Assembly: GCF_023515995.1 (NCBI RefSeq)
Contig: NZ_CP097321.1
Coordinates: 124,001 to 188,000, forward strand
Direction: 5' to 3'
Origin: Candidatus Mycobacterium methanotrophicum
GTDB taxonomy: Bacteria; Actinomycetota; Actinomycetes; Mycobacteriales; Mycobacteriaceae
DNA: 64,000 nt
A model generated the notes under the pieces. It saw only the letters and a program-made list of their open reading frames with translations. It was not told the origin of the DNA and did not search any database. This document shows, piece after piece, positions 1 to 9,640 of this stretch. The position numbers were made by a program, and so were the translations under genes. Positions within the stretch are counted from its first letter, which is position 1. Every line of letters starts with the position of its first letter.

Positions 1-1021
1 CGTGCGGGTCGTCACCGCCGAGCGCCTCGAGCAGCACATCCCGCGACACGACCGCGCCGGGCTCGCGCGCTAGCAGCTTGAGCAAGGTCAGCGAGTTGGG
101 CGACAGGTCACGCACCTGGCCGTCGACGACGGCGCAGGTGGCGTGCACGCCGAGCGTGTGCCCCGCGACGGCGAGATCTGGTTGCCGGCGGGGAAGTTCG
201 TCGGCGACGATGCGGGCCAGCGCCCCGAGCCGCATTCGGCCGGGCAGCACGGACGGCACCCTGACCTGCTCCAGCGGGCGCGCGGTCACTGGCCCGACGC
301 AAAACGGTGTCACGGTCGTGGTCAGGGCACGTGCCACGGACTCGCTGAGCCGCAGCTCCTCGGCCCTCATCAAGAACGAAGCGACGGCCGGCGCGGACGT
401 GAACGTGACAGCATCGACGCTGCCGAGTGCGACCTTCTCGACCAGATCATCCAGCGCGGCGAGGTCCGCGGGCGGCTCCCAGCGGTACACCGGCACCGCG
501 ACCACTGCGGCGCCCCGCTCGGAAAGTGTGTCGCGAAAGCCCGGCATGGGGTCCCAGGCGTCGACGGCGCCGTGTAGCTGCACTGCGACCCGCCTGCCGT
601 CGAGATCGTCGGCGCTGAGATGCGCCAGCACCTCCTCCGACGACTCCGACACCGGCGACCACTCCTCTCGCAGACCGGCCGCGCGTAGGGCGCCGGCGGC
701 CTTCGGCCCCCGCGAGATGATCCGGGCACCGCTCAAGGCGTCCAGCAGCGCCTCAGCGACGCCCCAGCCATGGGCCGCCTCGACCCAGCCGCGGAAACCG
801 ATGCCGGTGGTCGCGATGAGGACATCGGGCGGCGTCGCGATCACGTCGTCGGTGGCGGCGCGCAGACGGGTGTCGTCGACGAGCGGCACCATCTGGATGG
901 CGGCGGCGGTCACGACGTTGGCACCGCGGCGACACAGCATGGTCGCGAACTCGCCCACCCGACGGGAGGCGGTGATGGCCACGGTGAAGCCCGTCAGCGA
1001 AGACGCTTCCGGGCTGGTCAT
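1..1021 (-). CDS. nnaR: NnaR-type regulator: HemD-like domain plus OmpR-type DNA-binding domain (3' end outside window)
   Basis: Translation from the ATG at 1021 gives MTSPEASSLTGFTVAITASR, followed by a uroporphyrinogen-III synthase-like domain of about 260 residues. A C-terminal segment reading SPNSLTLLKLLAREPGAVVS is typical of an OmpR/PhoB winged helix. The gene runs off the left edge, so about 340 residues are visible. This architecture is known from the M. smegmatis nitrate/nitrite assimilation regulator NnaR (M. tuberculosis Rv0260c type), which acts with GlnR on narK and nirBD. The location directly downstream of narK genes and nirBD fits. It is more likely a DNA-binding regulator than a haem-biosynthesis enzyme. 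Confidence 0.85.
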   Translation of the reverse strand, partial: MTSPEASSLTGFTVAITASRRVGEFATMLCRRGANVVTAAAIQMVPLVDDTRLRAATDDVIATPPDVLIATTGIGFRGWVEAAHGWGVAEALLDALSGARIISRGPKAAGALRAAGLREEWSPVSESSEEVLAHLSADDLDGRRVAVQLHGAVDAWDPMPGFRDTLSERGAAVVAVPVYRWEPPADLAALDDLVEKVALGSVDAVTFTSAPAVASFLMRAEELRLSESVARALTTTVTPFCVGPVTARPLEQVRVPSVLPGRMRLGALARIVADELPRRQPDLAVAGHTLGVHATCAVVDGQVRDLSPNSLTLLKLLAREPGAVVSRDVLLEALGGDDPH

Positions 1022-1049
1022 ACAGTCGCTTTCAGTCAGGAACCGAGGC

Positions 1050-1081
1050 TCCGGCAGCCGCCCGGTCGGGCGGCTGCCGGA
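1050..1081 (-). terminator. Strong hairpin after narK
   Basis: A perfect 14-bp inverted repeat (TCCGGCAGCCGCCC, loop GGTC, then its complement) lies between the narK stop at 1104 and the nnaR start at 1021. There is no clear U tract, as is common in mycobacterial terminators. It probably separates narK transcription from nnaR, or attenuates read-through. Confidence 0.7.
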
Positions 1082-1103
1082 CCGGTCAATGGTAAGTGAC
1101 CGC

Positions 1104-2492
1104 TCAGGCACGGGCCGGGGCCCGCACGGGCTGATCGGCAGCCGTTGCACCTTGGCGCAGCTGCACGTACACCCGCCAGGTGACCAGAGCTGCGATCACG
1201 TAGAACGCGCCGAAAGCCCAGAAGGCGACGGTGGCGCTGCCGTTGGCCAGATACGAGGCGCGGAGCACCAGATTGATCGCCACGCCGCCGAGGCAGCCGA
1301 CCGCGCCGGCGATGCCGATCACTGCGCCAGACATCGAACGCGAGTAGTCGGCCCGGGTCTTCTCGTCGGCGTCCAGCGAGCGCGACGCGGCCTCGAAGAT
1401 GCACGGAATCATCTTATATACCGCGCCGTTGCCGATGCCGCTGAGTAAGAACAGGACCACGAATCCGACCACATACAGGGTCATGGTCACCGCGGTGGTC
1501 TGACGGCCCGCGACCGTCGCGGTGACGCCGAGGATCCCAACGCCACCGATCATGCCCGCAAACGCCCATAACGTGACCGTTCCGCCGCCGATCCTGTCGG
1601 CGAACCGGCCGCCGTAGATCCGCGAAATCGAGCCCAGCAGCGGGCCGACAAACGCGATCTGCGCCGCGTGCAGCGACGCCTGCGCCGCACTCTGCCCGCC
1701 CGACGCGAACGAGATCTGCAGCACCTGGCCGAACGCGAACGAAAAGCCGATGAACGAACCGAAGGTGCCGATGTACAGCAGGCTGACCAGCCAGGTGTGG
1801 CGGTTGCGCAGCGCCGCCCGCATCGCGGCGGTGTCAACGGACACGATGTCGAGGTTGTCCATGAACCGGGCGGCGCCGATCGCGCCGATCACCAGCGCCA
1901 CGAGGTAGAACGCGCACACCCAGTACGGCTGTCGGTTGCCCGCGATCGCGATCACGAAAAGGCCGACCAGCTGGACGGCGGGAACGCCGATGTTCCCGCC
2001 GCCCGCGTTCACGCCCAACGCCCAGCCCTTGAGGCGCTGCGGGAAGAACGCGTTGATGTTGGTCATGGACGACGCGAAGTTGCCGCCGCCTAGGCCGGTG
2101 AGCGCCGCGCACACCAGGTAAACCCACAGCGGCTGACCGGGATTCGCGACCACGACGATCGTCGCAACCACCGGCACGACGAGTACGCAGGCGGAGAAGA
2201 TGGTCCAGTTGCGGCCGCCGAAACGCGCGGTGGCCATGGTGTAGGGCAACCGCAGTACCGAGCCGACCAGCGTCGCGGTCGCGGCGACCAGGAACTTATC
2301 CGCCGCGGTGAGACCGTACACGCTCTGCGGCATAAATAGGACCATCACCGACCACAGCGACCACACCGAAAAACCCACATGCTCCGCCACGACGGACCAC
2401 AGCAGATTGCGCCGAGCGATCCTCTGTCCGCCCGCCGCCCATGCGGCCCGGTCCTCCGGGTTCCATCCTGTGATCGTGTGCGATCGCGCCAC
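1104..2492 (-). CDS. narK3: NarK3-like nitrate/nitrite transporter (MFS, NNP family)
   Basis: A polytopic membrane protein of 462 residues in the nitrate/nitrite porter family. It carries the NNP-type stretch GGGNFASSMTNINAFFPQ and the later NAGGGNIGVPAVQLVG glycine-rich region, plus about 12 hydrophobic segments. I chose the GTG at 2492 (VARSHTITGW) because AGGAGGA lies just upstream; a longer ATG form from 2543 is possible but lacks a comparable site. It sits directly before nnaR and downstream of a second narK copy, matching the nnaR-narK3 pairing of mycobacteria. Whether it imports nitrate or exchanges nitrite cannot be told from sequence. Confidence 0.85.
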   Translation of the reverse strand: MARSHTITGWNPEDRAAWAAGGQRIARRNLLWSVVAEHVGFSVWSLWSVMVLFMPQSVYGLTAADKFLVAATATLVGSVLRLPYTMATARFGGRNWTIFSACVLVVPVVATIVVVANPGQPLWVYLVCAALTGLGGGNFASSMTNINAFFPQRLKGWALGVNAGGGNIGVPAVQLVGLFVIAIAGNRQPYWVCAFYLVALVIGAIGAARFMDNLDIVSVDTAAMRAALRNRHTWLVSLLYIGTFGSFIGFSFAFGQVLQISFASGGQSAAQASLHAAQIAFVGPLLGSISRIYGGRFADRIGGGTVTLWAFAGMIGGVGILGVTATVAGRQTTAVTMTLYVVGFVVLFLLSGIGNGAVYKMIPCIFEAASRSLDADEKTRADYSRSMSGAVIGIAGAVGCLGGVAINLVLRASYLANGSATVAFWAFGAFYVIAALVTWRVYVQLRQGATAADQPVRAPARA

Positions 2493-2669
2493 CGCGGTCT
2501 CCTCCTGGTTCGGCTGTCTCGCCTCTTGAAAGTAGGGACGCAATGTTGCTTCCCGGCTGCCCGCGGTGTCGCCCCCGTGAAATCACTCTCACGCCCGGGC
2601 GCGGCGCGTTGTGAGCGAGGCGTGCTGCTCGGTCCCGGATTGGCCGCAGCCATTTCATGTGTGGGCAAG

Positions 2670-4106
2670 CTAAGCCACCGGGACGGTTTCGCGCGCCGGG
2701 CGGCCGTGTGTGGCGGGGCGCACATATGCCAGCCACGTCAGGGCGACGCACAGCACATAGAAGCCGAGAAAAACCCAAAACGCCATCGTCGCCGATTTCG
2801 CCGCACCGGCGTAGGAGGCCCGAAGGACCAGGTTGATGCCGACGCCGCCGAGCGCTCCGACCGCGCCGGCGATGCCGATCAGTGCGCCCGACATGGTGCG
2901 TGCCCAGGCGGCTGCCTCGACCGAGGTCATATCGGTTAGCCGGATCGATTTGGCGGCGAAGATAACCGGGATCATCTTGTAGACCGAGCCGTTACCGATA
3001 CCGGAGATGATGAACAACGCCACGAACCCGATGACGTAGGCGACCATGATGCCGCCGCTGGTTGCTCCTCGGGTGGTGCCGTCGTGGCGGGTGCCGGCGA
3101 TTACCAGGATTCCGGCGAACACCGCCATGGCGACAAACGAGTACAAGGTGATTTTGCCACCCCCGAGCCGGTCGGCGAGCCAGCCGCCGATCGGCCGGCT
3201 GAGTGAGCCCAGCAGCGGGCCAATGAACGCGATCTGCGCCGCATGTAACGCGGCGCCGGCGGCGGTGGTGTCAGGGGCGGCGAGGAAATTGATCTGCAAG
3301 ATCTGCCCGAACGCGAAGCTGTAGCCAATGAACGAACCGAAGGTGCCGATGTAGAGAAACGAGATCGCCCAAGAATCCGGGAAGCGTAGGACCTCCAGCA
3401 TGGAGCGCGCGTTCGACTTCTGGTTGTCGAGGTTGTCCATGAACAGGGCTGCCCCAAGCGCCGCGACACCGACGAGCACCAGGTATACCGCGCACACCAC
3501 ACTCGGCGACCGGTTGCCCAGGGTGGCGATCACCAGCAGGCCGACCAGTTGGATCACCGGCACACCGATGTTTCCGCCTCCCGCGTTGAGGCCCAGCGCC
3601 CACCCTTTGTGCCGTTGCGGGTAAAACGCGTTGATGTTGGTCATCGAGGACGCGAAGTTGCCGCCACCGAAACCGGCGACGGCGGCGACGATCATGAACG
3701 TCGTGAATGAGGTGCCCGGATGCGCCATGAAGTACAGGGTCAGCAGCAGCGGGATCAGCAACACCAGGGCGCTGACGATGGTCCAGTTGCGCCCGCCGAA
3801 CCGGGCCACCGCCGTGGTGTAGGGCAGCCGCAACACCGCGCCGACGAGCGTGGGCATGGCGACGAGCAAGAATTTGCCGGCGGCATCGATGTGGTAAACG
3901 GCGGTGGGCATGAACAGCACCATCACCGACCAGATAGACCACACCGAGAAGCCGATGTGCTCAACGAATATGGACCAGATGAGGTTGCGGCGGGCGATCT
4001 TCTTGCCGCCGGCCTGCCAGGCGGGGACGTCTTCGGGGTCCCAGTCAGCAATGTGATGCTGGCCCGGCCTGGTCCGGATTTTTGGAATCGTGTCGGTCGT
4101 GGCCAC
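2670..4106 (-). CDS. narK: Second NarK-family nitrate/nitrite transporter
   Basis: A 478-residue MFS protein clearly paralogous to the preceding NarK: both have GGGNFASSMTNINAF, NAGGGNIGVP and the N-terminal WDPED/WNPED motif. The start is GTG 4106 (VATTDTIPK), preceded by AAGGAG; an upstream ATG at 4130 lacks a better site. It lies 96 bp downstream of nirD on the same strand, so import or exchange of nitrate and nitrite is linked to their reduction. The tandem arrangement of two NNP transporters suggests gene duplication with division of labour (nitrate uptake, nitrite export). Confidence 0.85.
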   Translation of the reverse strand: MATTDTIPKIRTRPGQHHIADWDPEDVPAWQAGGKKIARRNLIWSIFVEHIGFSVWSIWSVMVLFMPTAVYHIDAAGKFLLVAMPTLVGAVLRLPYTTAVARFGGRNWTIVSALVLLIPLLLTLYFMAHPGTSFTTFMIVAAVAGFGGGNFASSMTNINAFYPQRHKGWALGLNAGGGNIGVPVIQLVGLLVIATLGNRSPSVVCAVYLVLVGVAALGAALFMDNLDNQKSNARSMLEVLRFPDSWAISFLYIGTFGSFIGYSFAFGQILQINFLAAPDTTAAGAALHAAQIAFIGPLLGSLSRPIGGWLADRLGGGKITLYSFVAMAVFAGILVIAGTRHDGTTRGATSGGIMVAYVIGFVALFIISGIGNGSVYKMIPVIFAAKSIRLTDMTSVEAAAWARTMSGALIGIAGAVGALGGVGINLVLRASYAGAAKSATMAFWVFLGFYVLCVALTWLAYVRPATHGRPARETVPVA

Positions 4107-4187
4107 CGCGGGCTCCTTAGGGTCGAACACGTCAACCGTAGGAAGGCGGCGTTGCGGTGGCGTTGTCCGCGATGAATTCCAGGTGAC

Positions 4188-4207
4188 GGTAACCGTGCGG
4201 TGTTACC
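4188..4207 (-). promoter_or_regulatory. Inverted repeat GGTAAC-n8-GTTACC before narK
   Basis: A perfect 6-bp inverted repeat with an 8-bp spacer overlaps the nirD stop codon and lies about 80 bp upstream of the narK start. The half-sites resemble GlnR-type GTnAC sequences, but the spacing is not canonical. It could be an operator for nitrogen control of narK; this is inference only. Confidence 0.3.
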
Positions 4208-4535
4208 GCCGTGTGTGCTCGGGAGGTGCAGCAGTTTCGACAAGAATGGTTCCGTCGTCGGCGGCGCTGACGGCGTAGGCGCACACCGCATCATCGCCGC
4301 CGACTTCGGTGCCGGTGATGAGGTCGTAGGTGTGGCCGTGCAGCGGGCACACCACGACCCGGCCGTCCATCAGTCCGTCGGCGAGGGGACCGCCCTTGTG
4401 CGGGCAGACCGCGGCGAGTGCTCGTAAGGACCCGTCGCGCAGGCGGTACACGGCGATCTCCGTCCCGTCGACCGCGAACGCGCGGCCCTCCCCGATGGGG
4501 ATCTCGTCGAGGGTGCCGACGACGTGGGAGGTCAT
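4203..4535 (-). CDS. nirD: Nitrite reductase small subunit NirD (Rieske-type)
   Basis: A 110-residue protein beginning MTSHVVGTLDEIPIGEG. It holds a complete Rieske [2Fe-2S] ligand set, CPH near residue 45 and CPLHGH near residue 65, as in the NirD small subunit of NAD(P)H-dependent assimilatory nitrite reductase. Its ATG overlaps the nirB stop by 4 nt (ATGA, 4532-4535), so the two are translationally coupled and probably made in fixed ratio. A longer in-frame ORF to 5618 exists but is a shadow of nirB. Confidence 0.95.
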   Translation of the reverse strand: MTSHVVGTLDEIPIGEGRAFAVDGTEIAVYRLRDGSLRALAAVCPHKGGPLADGLMDGRVVVCPLHGHTYDLITGTEVGGDDAVCAYAVSAADDGTILVETAAPPEHTRR

Positions 4536-7048
4536 CGGACCGGCACCTTCGGCAAGACAGTTAGTGGTAGCGACGTGCGGAATTGGCCCGGCGTAACCGG
4601 GTTTGCGCCGTCCTTCCATGGATCGCGGTAGGAGTCGATCGCCCTCTGCATCTCGGTGTCCAATCGCTGGGCGATCCCGTCGCTGTCGTCGACGACGACC
4701 GCCCGGATTCTGTCGATGCCGAGCCGCGGCACCCACGCGTAGGTGCGTTCGAGCCAGTTGGCGTTCTCCCGGTAGTACTGCAGGAACCGCCCGGTCAGCG
4801 CGATCACCTCGTCTGGGCTGGCGACGGTGGCCAGCAGATCGCCCTTGCGCACGTGCGCGCCCGCGGCGCCACCGACATAGATCTCCCAGCGTCCCCCGTC
4901 TACGGCCACCACCCCGAGGTCCTTGCATAGCGCTTCGGCGCAGTTGCGGGGGCAGCCGGTGACGGCGAGTTTCATCTTTCCCGGTCCGGCGATGCCCTGA
5001 AACCGTTCCTCGATCGCGATGCCGAGCGCGGTGGAATCGCCGACGCCGAAGCGGCAGAAATCCGTTCCGACACAGGTCTTGACGGTTCGGAAACTTTTGC
5101 CGTAGGCGAATCCCGACGGCATGTCCAGGTCGGCCCACACCGCAGGCAGGTCTTCTTTCCGCAGGCCGAGCAGGTCGATGCGTTGGCCACCGGTGAGCTT
5201 GATCATCGGCACCGCGTACTTGTCGGCGACGTCGGCGATCTTGCGCAGCTGCGCCGAGTTCGTTACCCCACCCTTCATCTGCGGCACCACCGAGAAAGTG
5301 CCGTCGCGCTGGATGTTGGCGTGCACCCGGTCGTTGACGAAACGGGCGTCGCGCTCGTCGACGTACTCGTCGGCCCACATCATCTGCAGCAGCGATGCCA
5401 ACCCCATCTTCGAGTGCGCGTCCTCGCGCCCGTCTGGTGCCAGCGCGGCGAACACCGAGGACACCGAGTGCAGTCCGAGGTCGCGGATCAGCCGCATCAG
5501 TTCCGGTTTGTCGTACGGGATCCCCGGCACGTACCAGTTCGCCGACGGGTCTTCCTCGGTCACACCGCCGGCCGCCCATTCGACGATCTGTGCCACGAGG
5601 CCCTTGCAGGAACCGCATCCCTTGCCGGCGCGGGTCGCAGTCATCACCCCGGCGACCGACTTCTCGCCACCGACCACGCAGGCGACCAAGGCGGACTTAC
5701 TGACGCCGTTGCAGTTGCAGACTTGCGCGTCATCGGCCAGCTCAGCGGCGCCGACCGCGGCTTCGGGGGTGCCGATGTCGAACATCAGCGAGATGCGCTC
5801 CTCGGGCAGCGGCAGCCCGCGGTCGAAGGCCTGCATGAGGAACGCAACCTTGCGGACGTCGCCAACAAGGGTGGCGCCGACAAGTTTGCCGTCGCGGATC
5901 ACGATGGTCTTGTAGATGCCGTGTTTGGGCTCGGAGAACTGGACGAATTCGTCGTCGTCGTGTTCGGGTGCTTTGAGTCCCATCGCGGCGACGTCGACGC
6001 CGGCGACCTTGAGTTTGGTCGCCATCCGGGATCCGTGATAGACGGCACGCTTGTCGGTTCCGGTCAGGTGGTCGGCCAGCACGACCGCTTGTTCCCACAG
6101 CGGCGCGACCAGCCCATAGACCTGGCCGCGGTGTTGCGCGCATTCGCCGACGACATAGATGTCGTCGTCATCGATCGAGCGCATGTGGTCGTCGACGACG
6201 ATGGCCCGCTCCACGGTGAGGCCGGCGCGTTGGGCGAGTCCGACATTTGGCCGGATGCCGGCGGAGACGACGAGCATGTCGCAGTCGATTTCGGTGCCGT
6301 CGGAGAAGGCGATCCCGCACACCGAACCGTCGCGGCTGAGGGCCCGCGTCGTCCGCTTCTCGGTGTGAACTGTGATGCCGATGTTCTCCACTGACCGGCG
6401 CAGGATCGCGCCAGCAGCATCGTCGAGTTGCGCGTTCATCAGGGTGGGCGGGGAGTGCACGACATCGACCGTCAAGCCCCTGTTCTGCAGGCCGCGAGCA
6501 GCCTCCAGACCGAGCAGGCCACCCCCGATGACCACGGCCTTCGACTTACCTGCCGCGTAGTCAATCATCGCGGTGCAGTCGTCGAGGCTGCGGAACCCGA
6601 ACACCCCCGACGTCAGCGTCGTGTTGTCGGCCCACATGCCGTCCATGGGCGGGAAGAAGGAGCGGCTTCCGGTGGCGATGATGAGCCGGTCGTAGCGCAT
6701 CGACGTGCCGTCGTCGGCTTGCACGATGCGGGCGAACCGGTCGACCCGCACCACCCGGACGCCGGCGCGCAGATCGATGTCGTTGTCGGTGTACCAGTCG
6801 ACCGGGTTGAGATAGATTTCGTCGGTGTCGTCGGCGCCGGCCAGCACGTTCGAGAGCAGGATGCGGTTGTAGTTGCCGTAGGGCTCATCACCGAACACGG
6901 TGATGTCAAACAGTTCTCGGCCGTTGCGGGTCAGGATTTCTTCAACAGCGCGCGCACCGGCCATGCCGTTGCCGATCACAACCAGCCGCGCTTTCGCGGC
7001 CGGCTGCCGGCCGTCATGGTTGGCGGAGGGTTGCAGGAGGGTGGTCAT
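4532..7048 (-). CDS. nirB: Assimilatory nitrite reductase [NAD(P)H] large subunit NirB
   Basis: An 838-residue cytoplasmic flavoprotein reducing nitrite to ammonium. Visible domains are an N-terminal FAD/NAD(P) oxidoreductase (VVIGNGMAG near residue 22, VVIGGGLLGLEAA near 175), a BFD-like [2Fe-2S] domain (CNCNGVSKSALV near 441 and GKGCGSCKG near 480), and a C-terminal sirohaem/[4Fe-4S] sulfite/nitrite reductase domain. The latter has CVGTDFC near 658 and TGCPRNCAEALCKD near 696, giving the four cluster cysteines. The length is normal for the family. It is coupled to nirD downstream and lies 28 bp after the small upstream gene, as part of a nasA-x-nirB-nirD operon. Confidence 0.96.
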   Translation of the reverse strand: MTTLLQPSANHDGRQPAAKARLVVIGNGMAGARAVEEILTRNGRELFDITVFGDEPYGNYNRILLSNVLAGADDTDEIYLNPVDWYTDNDIDLRAGVRVVRVDRFARIVQADDGTSMRYDRLIIATGSRSFFPPMDGMWADNTTLTSGVFGFRSLDDCTAMIDYAAGKSKAVVIGGGLLGLEAARGLQNRGLTVDVVHSPPTLMNAQLDDAAGAILRRSVENIGITVHTEKRTTRALSRDGSVCGIAFSDGTEIDCDMLVVSAGIRPNVGLAQRAGLTVERAIVVDDHMRSIDDDDIYVVGECAQHRGQVYGLVAPLWEQAVVLADHLTGTDKRAVYHGSRMATKLKVAGVDVAAMGLKAPEHDDDEFVQFSEPKHGIYKTIVIRDGKLVGATLVGDVRKVAFLMQAFDRGLPLPEERISLMFDIGTPEAAVGAAELADDAQVCNCNGVSKSALVACVVGGEKSVAGVMTATRAGKGCGSCKGLVAQIVEWAAGGVTEEDPSANWYVPGIPYDKPELMRLIRDLGLHSVSSVFAALAPDGREDAHSKMGLASLLQMMWADEYVDERDARFVNDRVHANIQRDGTFSVVPQMKGGVTNSAQLRKIADVADKYAVPMIKLTGGQRIDLLGLRKEDLPAVWADLDMPSGFAYGKSFRTVKTCVGTDFCRFGVGDSTALGIAIEERFQGIAGPGKMKLAVTGCPRNCAEALCKDLGVVAVDGGRWEIYVGGAAGAHVRKGDLLATVASPDEVIALTGRFLQYYRENANWLERTYAWVPRLGIDRIRAVVVDDSDGIAQRLDTEMQRAIDSYRDPWKDGANPVTPGQFRTSLPLTVLPKVPVR

Positions 7049-7076
7049 CTCGAATGTCCTTCCGTTCGCAGCAGTC

Positions 7077-7430
7077 TCAGATTTCGACCAGGCCGAGGTC
7101 GACGATCACCGTGCCGCTGGCCCCTTCAGGGGCAGCGATGAAGACTTCGATGACGGTGTCGGCCAGCAGATCCTCGACCACCCGCAACGCCACATGGGTG
7201 GCGCCTTTGGCGGCGATCGGGAAGTAGCGCATCGGTTTGCCGTCGCGGACCAGGATCACACTGATCATCTCGTCGGTGCTGTTTCCGCCGCGGAAGTACA
7301 CCGGCTGCGCGGTCGCGCCCGGCGGCACCACATAGCTCAGCGAGCCGTCCAACAGAAACGGATCGTGCAAGCCCTTCCCTTCGAACTCGAAGATCCCTTG
7401 CAGGAATCGGGGGGTGCTGCTGTCAGGCAT
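7077..7430 (-). CDS. Small conserved protein between nasA and nirB
   Basis: A 117-residue protein starting MPDSSTPRFLQGIFEFEG, rich in beta-branched residues and with no membrane segment, cysteine motif or signal peptide. I do not recognise a named family. Its ATG overlaps the nasA stop by 8 nt, indicating translational coupling, and nirB follows 28 bp later, so it very likely serves nitrate or nitrite reduction, for example as an assembly or stabilising factor. A longer start at 7484 would extend it into nasA with low-complexity TSPTPTP sequence and is less likely. Confidence 0.7.
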   Translation of the reverse strand: MPDSSTPRFLQGIFEFEGKGLHDPFLLDGSLSYVVPPGATAQPVYFRGGNSTDEMISVILVRDGKPMRYFPIAAKGATHVALRVVEDLLADTVIEVFIAAPEGASGTVIVDLGLVEI

Positions 7431-9567
7431 CGGCTGTCCCACTTTCGTAATAGGGGTCGGGGTCGGTGACGTCGGCGCGATCAAGGGCGACCGCGCACAC
7501 CTTGAACTCGGGCATCCGCGAGTACGGGTCCAGGGCCGGGTTGGTGAGAATGTTGGCGTTGCCCTCGCCGCCCCAGTGGAACGGCGCGAATACGGTGTCC
7601 GACCGGATGCCGGACACGATGCGGGCCGTCATCACCGCGCTACCGCGCCGGGTCCGCAGCCGCACCAGGTCGCCGGCCTTGACGTCTATCCGTCGAGCCA
7701 GCGTGTCGTGCATTTCGACCACCGCTTCGGGTTCGGCCTCGGCCAGCGAAGCGACCCGCCGGGTCTGGGCACCGGACTGGTACTGGCGCAGCAACCGGCC
7801 CGTCGTCAGGTAGTACGGGTAGTCGGCGTCGGGCAGCTCGGCCGCCCCGATCTGCTCGACTGGATGGAACTGGGCCCGCCGGCCCCTGGTCGGGAAGTCC
7901 TCGGTGAACAACCGCGGTGTGCCGGGATGCAGGGGGGACGGGCAGGGCCAAAACACGCCCTGCTCGGTTCTGATGCGCCCATAGCTGATCCCCGCATAGT
8001 CGGCCTTGCCGCCCGCGCTGGCGCGACGCAGCTCGTCGAACACCTCTTCGGGAACGTCGGAAAACCCGGTCCTGCCCAGCCGCTCGGCGAGTGCCCGCAT
8101 CACCTGCAGGTCGGTCCGGACCCCCGCCGGCGGGGGAAGCGCGGCCTCGCGCAGGATGACCCGGCCCTCGAGGTTGGTCATGGTGCCGGTCTCCTCGGCC
8201 CACTGCGCGCTTGGCAACACCACATCGGCCAACTCGGCAGTCTCCGAGAGGAAGAAGTCCGATACCGCCAGGAAATCCAGCGCCTGGATCCGCTCGGTGA
8301 CGTGCGCCGAACGGGGGGCCGACACCACGATGTTCGAGGCCATCACCCACAGGGCGCGCACCCCGCCGTCGGTACCGAGTCGGTCGAGCATCTCGTAGGC
8401 GGACAGACCGGGCTGCGGCAGGTCGTCGGGATCGATGCCCCAGATTCGGGCGACGTAGGCGCGGGCAACCGGGTCATCCAGGCGTCGGTAGCCCGGCAGC
8501 TGGTCGGCCTTCTGCCCGTGTTCGCGACCGCCCTGCCCGTTGCCCTGTCCGGTCACCGTGCCGTAGCCGGAAAAACGGCGCCCGGGTAGCCCAAGGGCCA
8601 GAGCGAGATTGATGAATGCGATGACGGTGTCCGAGCCGGACCGGTGTTGCTCGGCGCCTCGCGCGGTGAGGATGATCGCGTGCTCGGCGTCGGCCAGTAT
8701 TCGCACCGAGTCGTAAAGATCCTTCTCGGGGACGCCGGTGATTCGTTCGACCCGGTCCGGCCAGTACAGCCGCACCACACGGCGGACCGCATCGAAACCG
8801 GTTGTGCGGTCGGCGATATAGCTTTCATCGATCAACTTTTCGCGGATCGCGATATGCAGCATGCCGTTGGCCAGGGCCAGGTCGGTGCCCGGGACGGGCT
8901 GCAGGTGTAGCGCAGCGACACGCGCTGTGCCGGTGGCACGGGGGTCGATCACGATGTGGCGGGCGCCGCGGGCACGGCCGGCGTCGAGGAACTGCATCGC
9001 CGGTGGCATCGTGTCCGCCGGATTCGACCCCACCAGCAGCACCGCGTCGGCTTCGGCGAGATCTGCCAGCGGGAACGGCATCCCGCGGTCGATGCCGAAA
9101 GCGCGTGTGGCTGCGTTGGCGGCCGAAGACATGCAGAACCGGCCGTTGTAGTCGATCGCCGACGTACCCAAGGCCACCCGCGCGAACTTGCCGAACTGGT
9201 AAGCCTTCTCGTTGGTCAATCCGCCACCGCCGAAACACCCGACACTGTCGCGACCGTAAGTGTCCCGCGACCGGTTGAATGCCTCGACGATGCGGTCCAA
9301 CGCGTCGTCCCAATCCGCCGGCCGCAACGGTTCACCGCGCGAATCACGCACCAACGGCTGAGTCAGGCGGGCTGGATGATCCAATAACTCCGCCGCGGTC
9401 CAACCCTTCGCGCACAACCCGCCCAGATTGGTCGGAAAATCCTCCTGCGCCGCCAAAGTTACTGGCGCGGTGGTGGCGTCGAGTGTGATGCCACACTGCA
9501 GCGAACAATATGGACAGTGCGTCTTAGTCGGCCCCGACACCGGCGTCACCACACCAATCTCCCGCAC
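7423..9567 (-). CDS. nasA: Assimilatory nitrate reductase, molybdopterin (bis-MGD) catalytic subunit
   Basis: A 714-residue member of the DMSO-reductase/NarB/NasA superfamily that reduces nitrate to nitrite in the cytoplasm. An N-terminal [4Fe-4S] motif, CPYCSLQCG plus LCAKGW, occupies residues 18-55. Molybdopterin-binding motifs follow, such as GSNPADTMPPAMQF near 180 and GNGQGGREHGQKADQLPG near 345, and a C-terminal molydop-binding domain includes YYLTTGRLLRQYQSGAQTRR. No C-terminal BFD [2Fe-2S] domain is present, so electrons must come from a separate donor, possibly ferredoxin or NirB. The start is GTG 9567 with AAGAG upstream. It is the first gene of the nas-nir operon. Confidence 0.88.
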   Translation of the reverse strand: MREIGVVTPVSGPTKTHCPYCSLQCGITLDATTAPVTLAAQEDFPTNLGGLCAKGWTAAELLDHPARLTQPLVRDSRGEPLRPADWDDALDRIVEAFNRSRDTYGRDSVGCFGGGGLTNEKAYQFGKFARVALGTSAIDYNGRFCMSSAANAATRAFGIDRGMPFPLADLAEADAVLLVGSNPADTMPPAMQFLDAGRARGARHIVIDPRATGTARVAALHLQPVPGTDLALANGMLHIAIREKLIDESYIADRTTGFDAVRRVVRLYWPDRVERITGVPEKDLYDSVRILADAEHAIILTARGAEQHRSGSDTVIAFINLALALGLPGRRFSGYGTVTGQGNGQGGREHGQKADQLPGYRRLDDPVARAYVARIWGIDPDDLPQPGLSAYEMLDRLGTDGGVRALWVMASNIVVSAPRSAHVTERIQALDFLAVSDFFLSETAELADVVLPSAQWAEETGTMTNLEGRVILREAALPPPAGVRTDLQVMRALAERLGRTGFSDVPEEVFDELRRASAGGKADYAGISYGRIRTEQGVFWPCPSPLHPGTPRLFTEDFPTRGRRAQFHPVEQIGAAELPDADYPYYLTTGRLLRQYQSGAQTRRVASLAEAEPEAVVEMHDTLARRIDVKAGDLVRLRTRRGSAVMTARIVSGIRSDTVFAPFHWGGEGNANILTNPALDPYSRMPEFKVCAVALDRADVTDPDPYYESGTADA

Positions 9568-9640
9568 AGTGCTCTTGGGCCATGGCAGACGTCTCCGAAG
9601 TTCGAACGCGGGTGTATAGAAGCAAAGCTAGATCTGCGGC

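Noticed and set aside
78..1448. 456-codon plus-strand ORF opposite nnaR and narK
   Set aside because: It is the complement of two well-supported genes, with arginine/serine-rich composition and no ribosome-binding site.
4203..5618. Long minus-strand ORF extending nirD upstream
   Set aside because: The upstream 360 codons are a shadow of nirB; the Rieske protein starts at the ATG overlapping the nirB stop.
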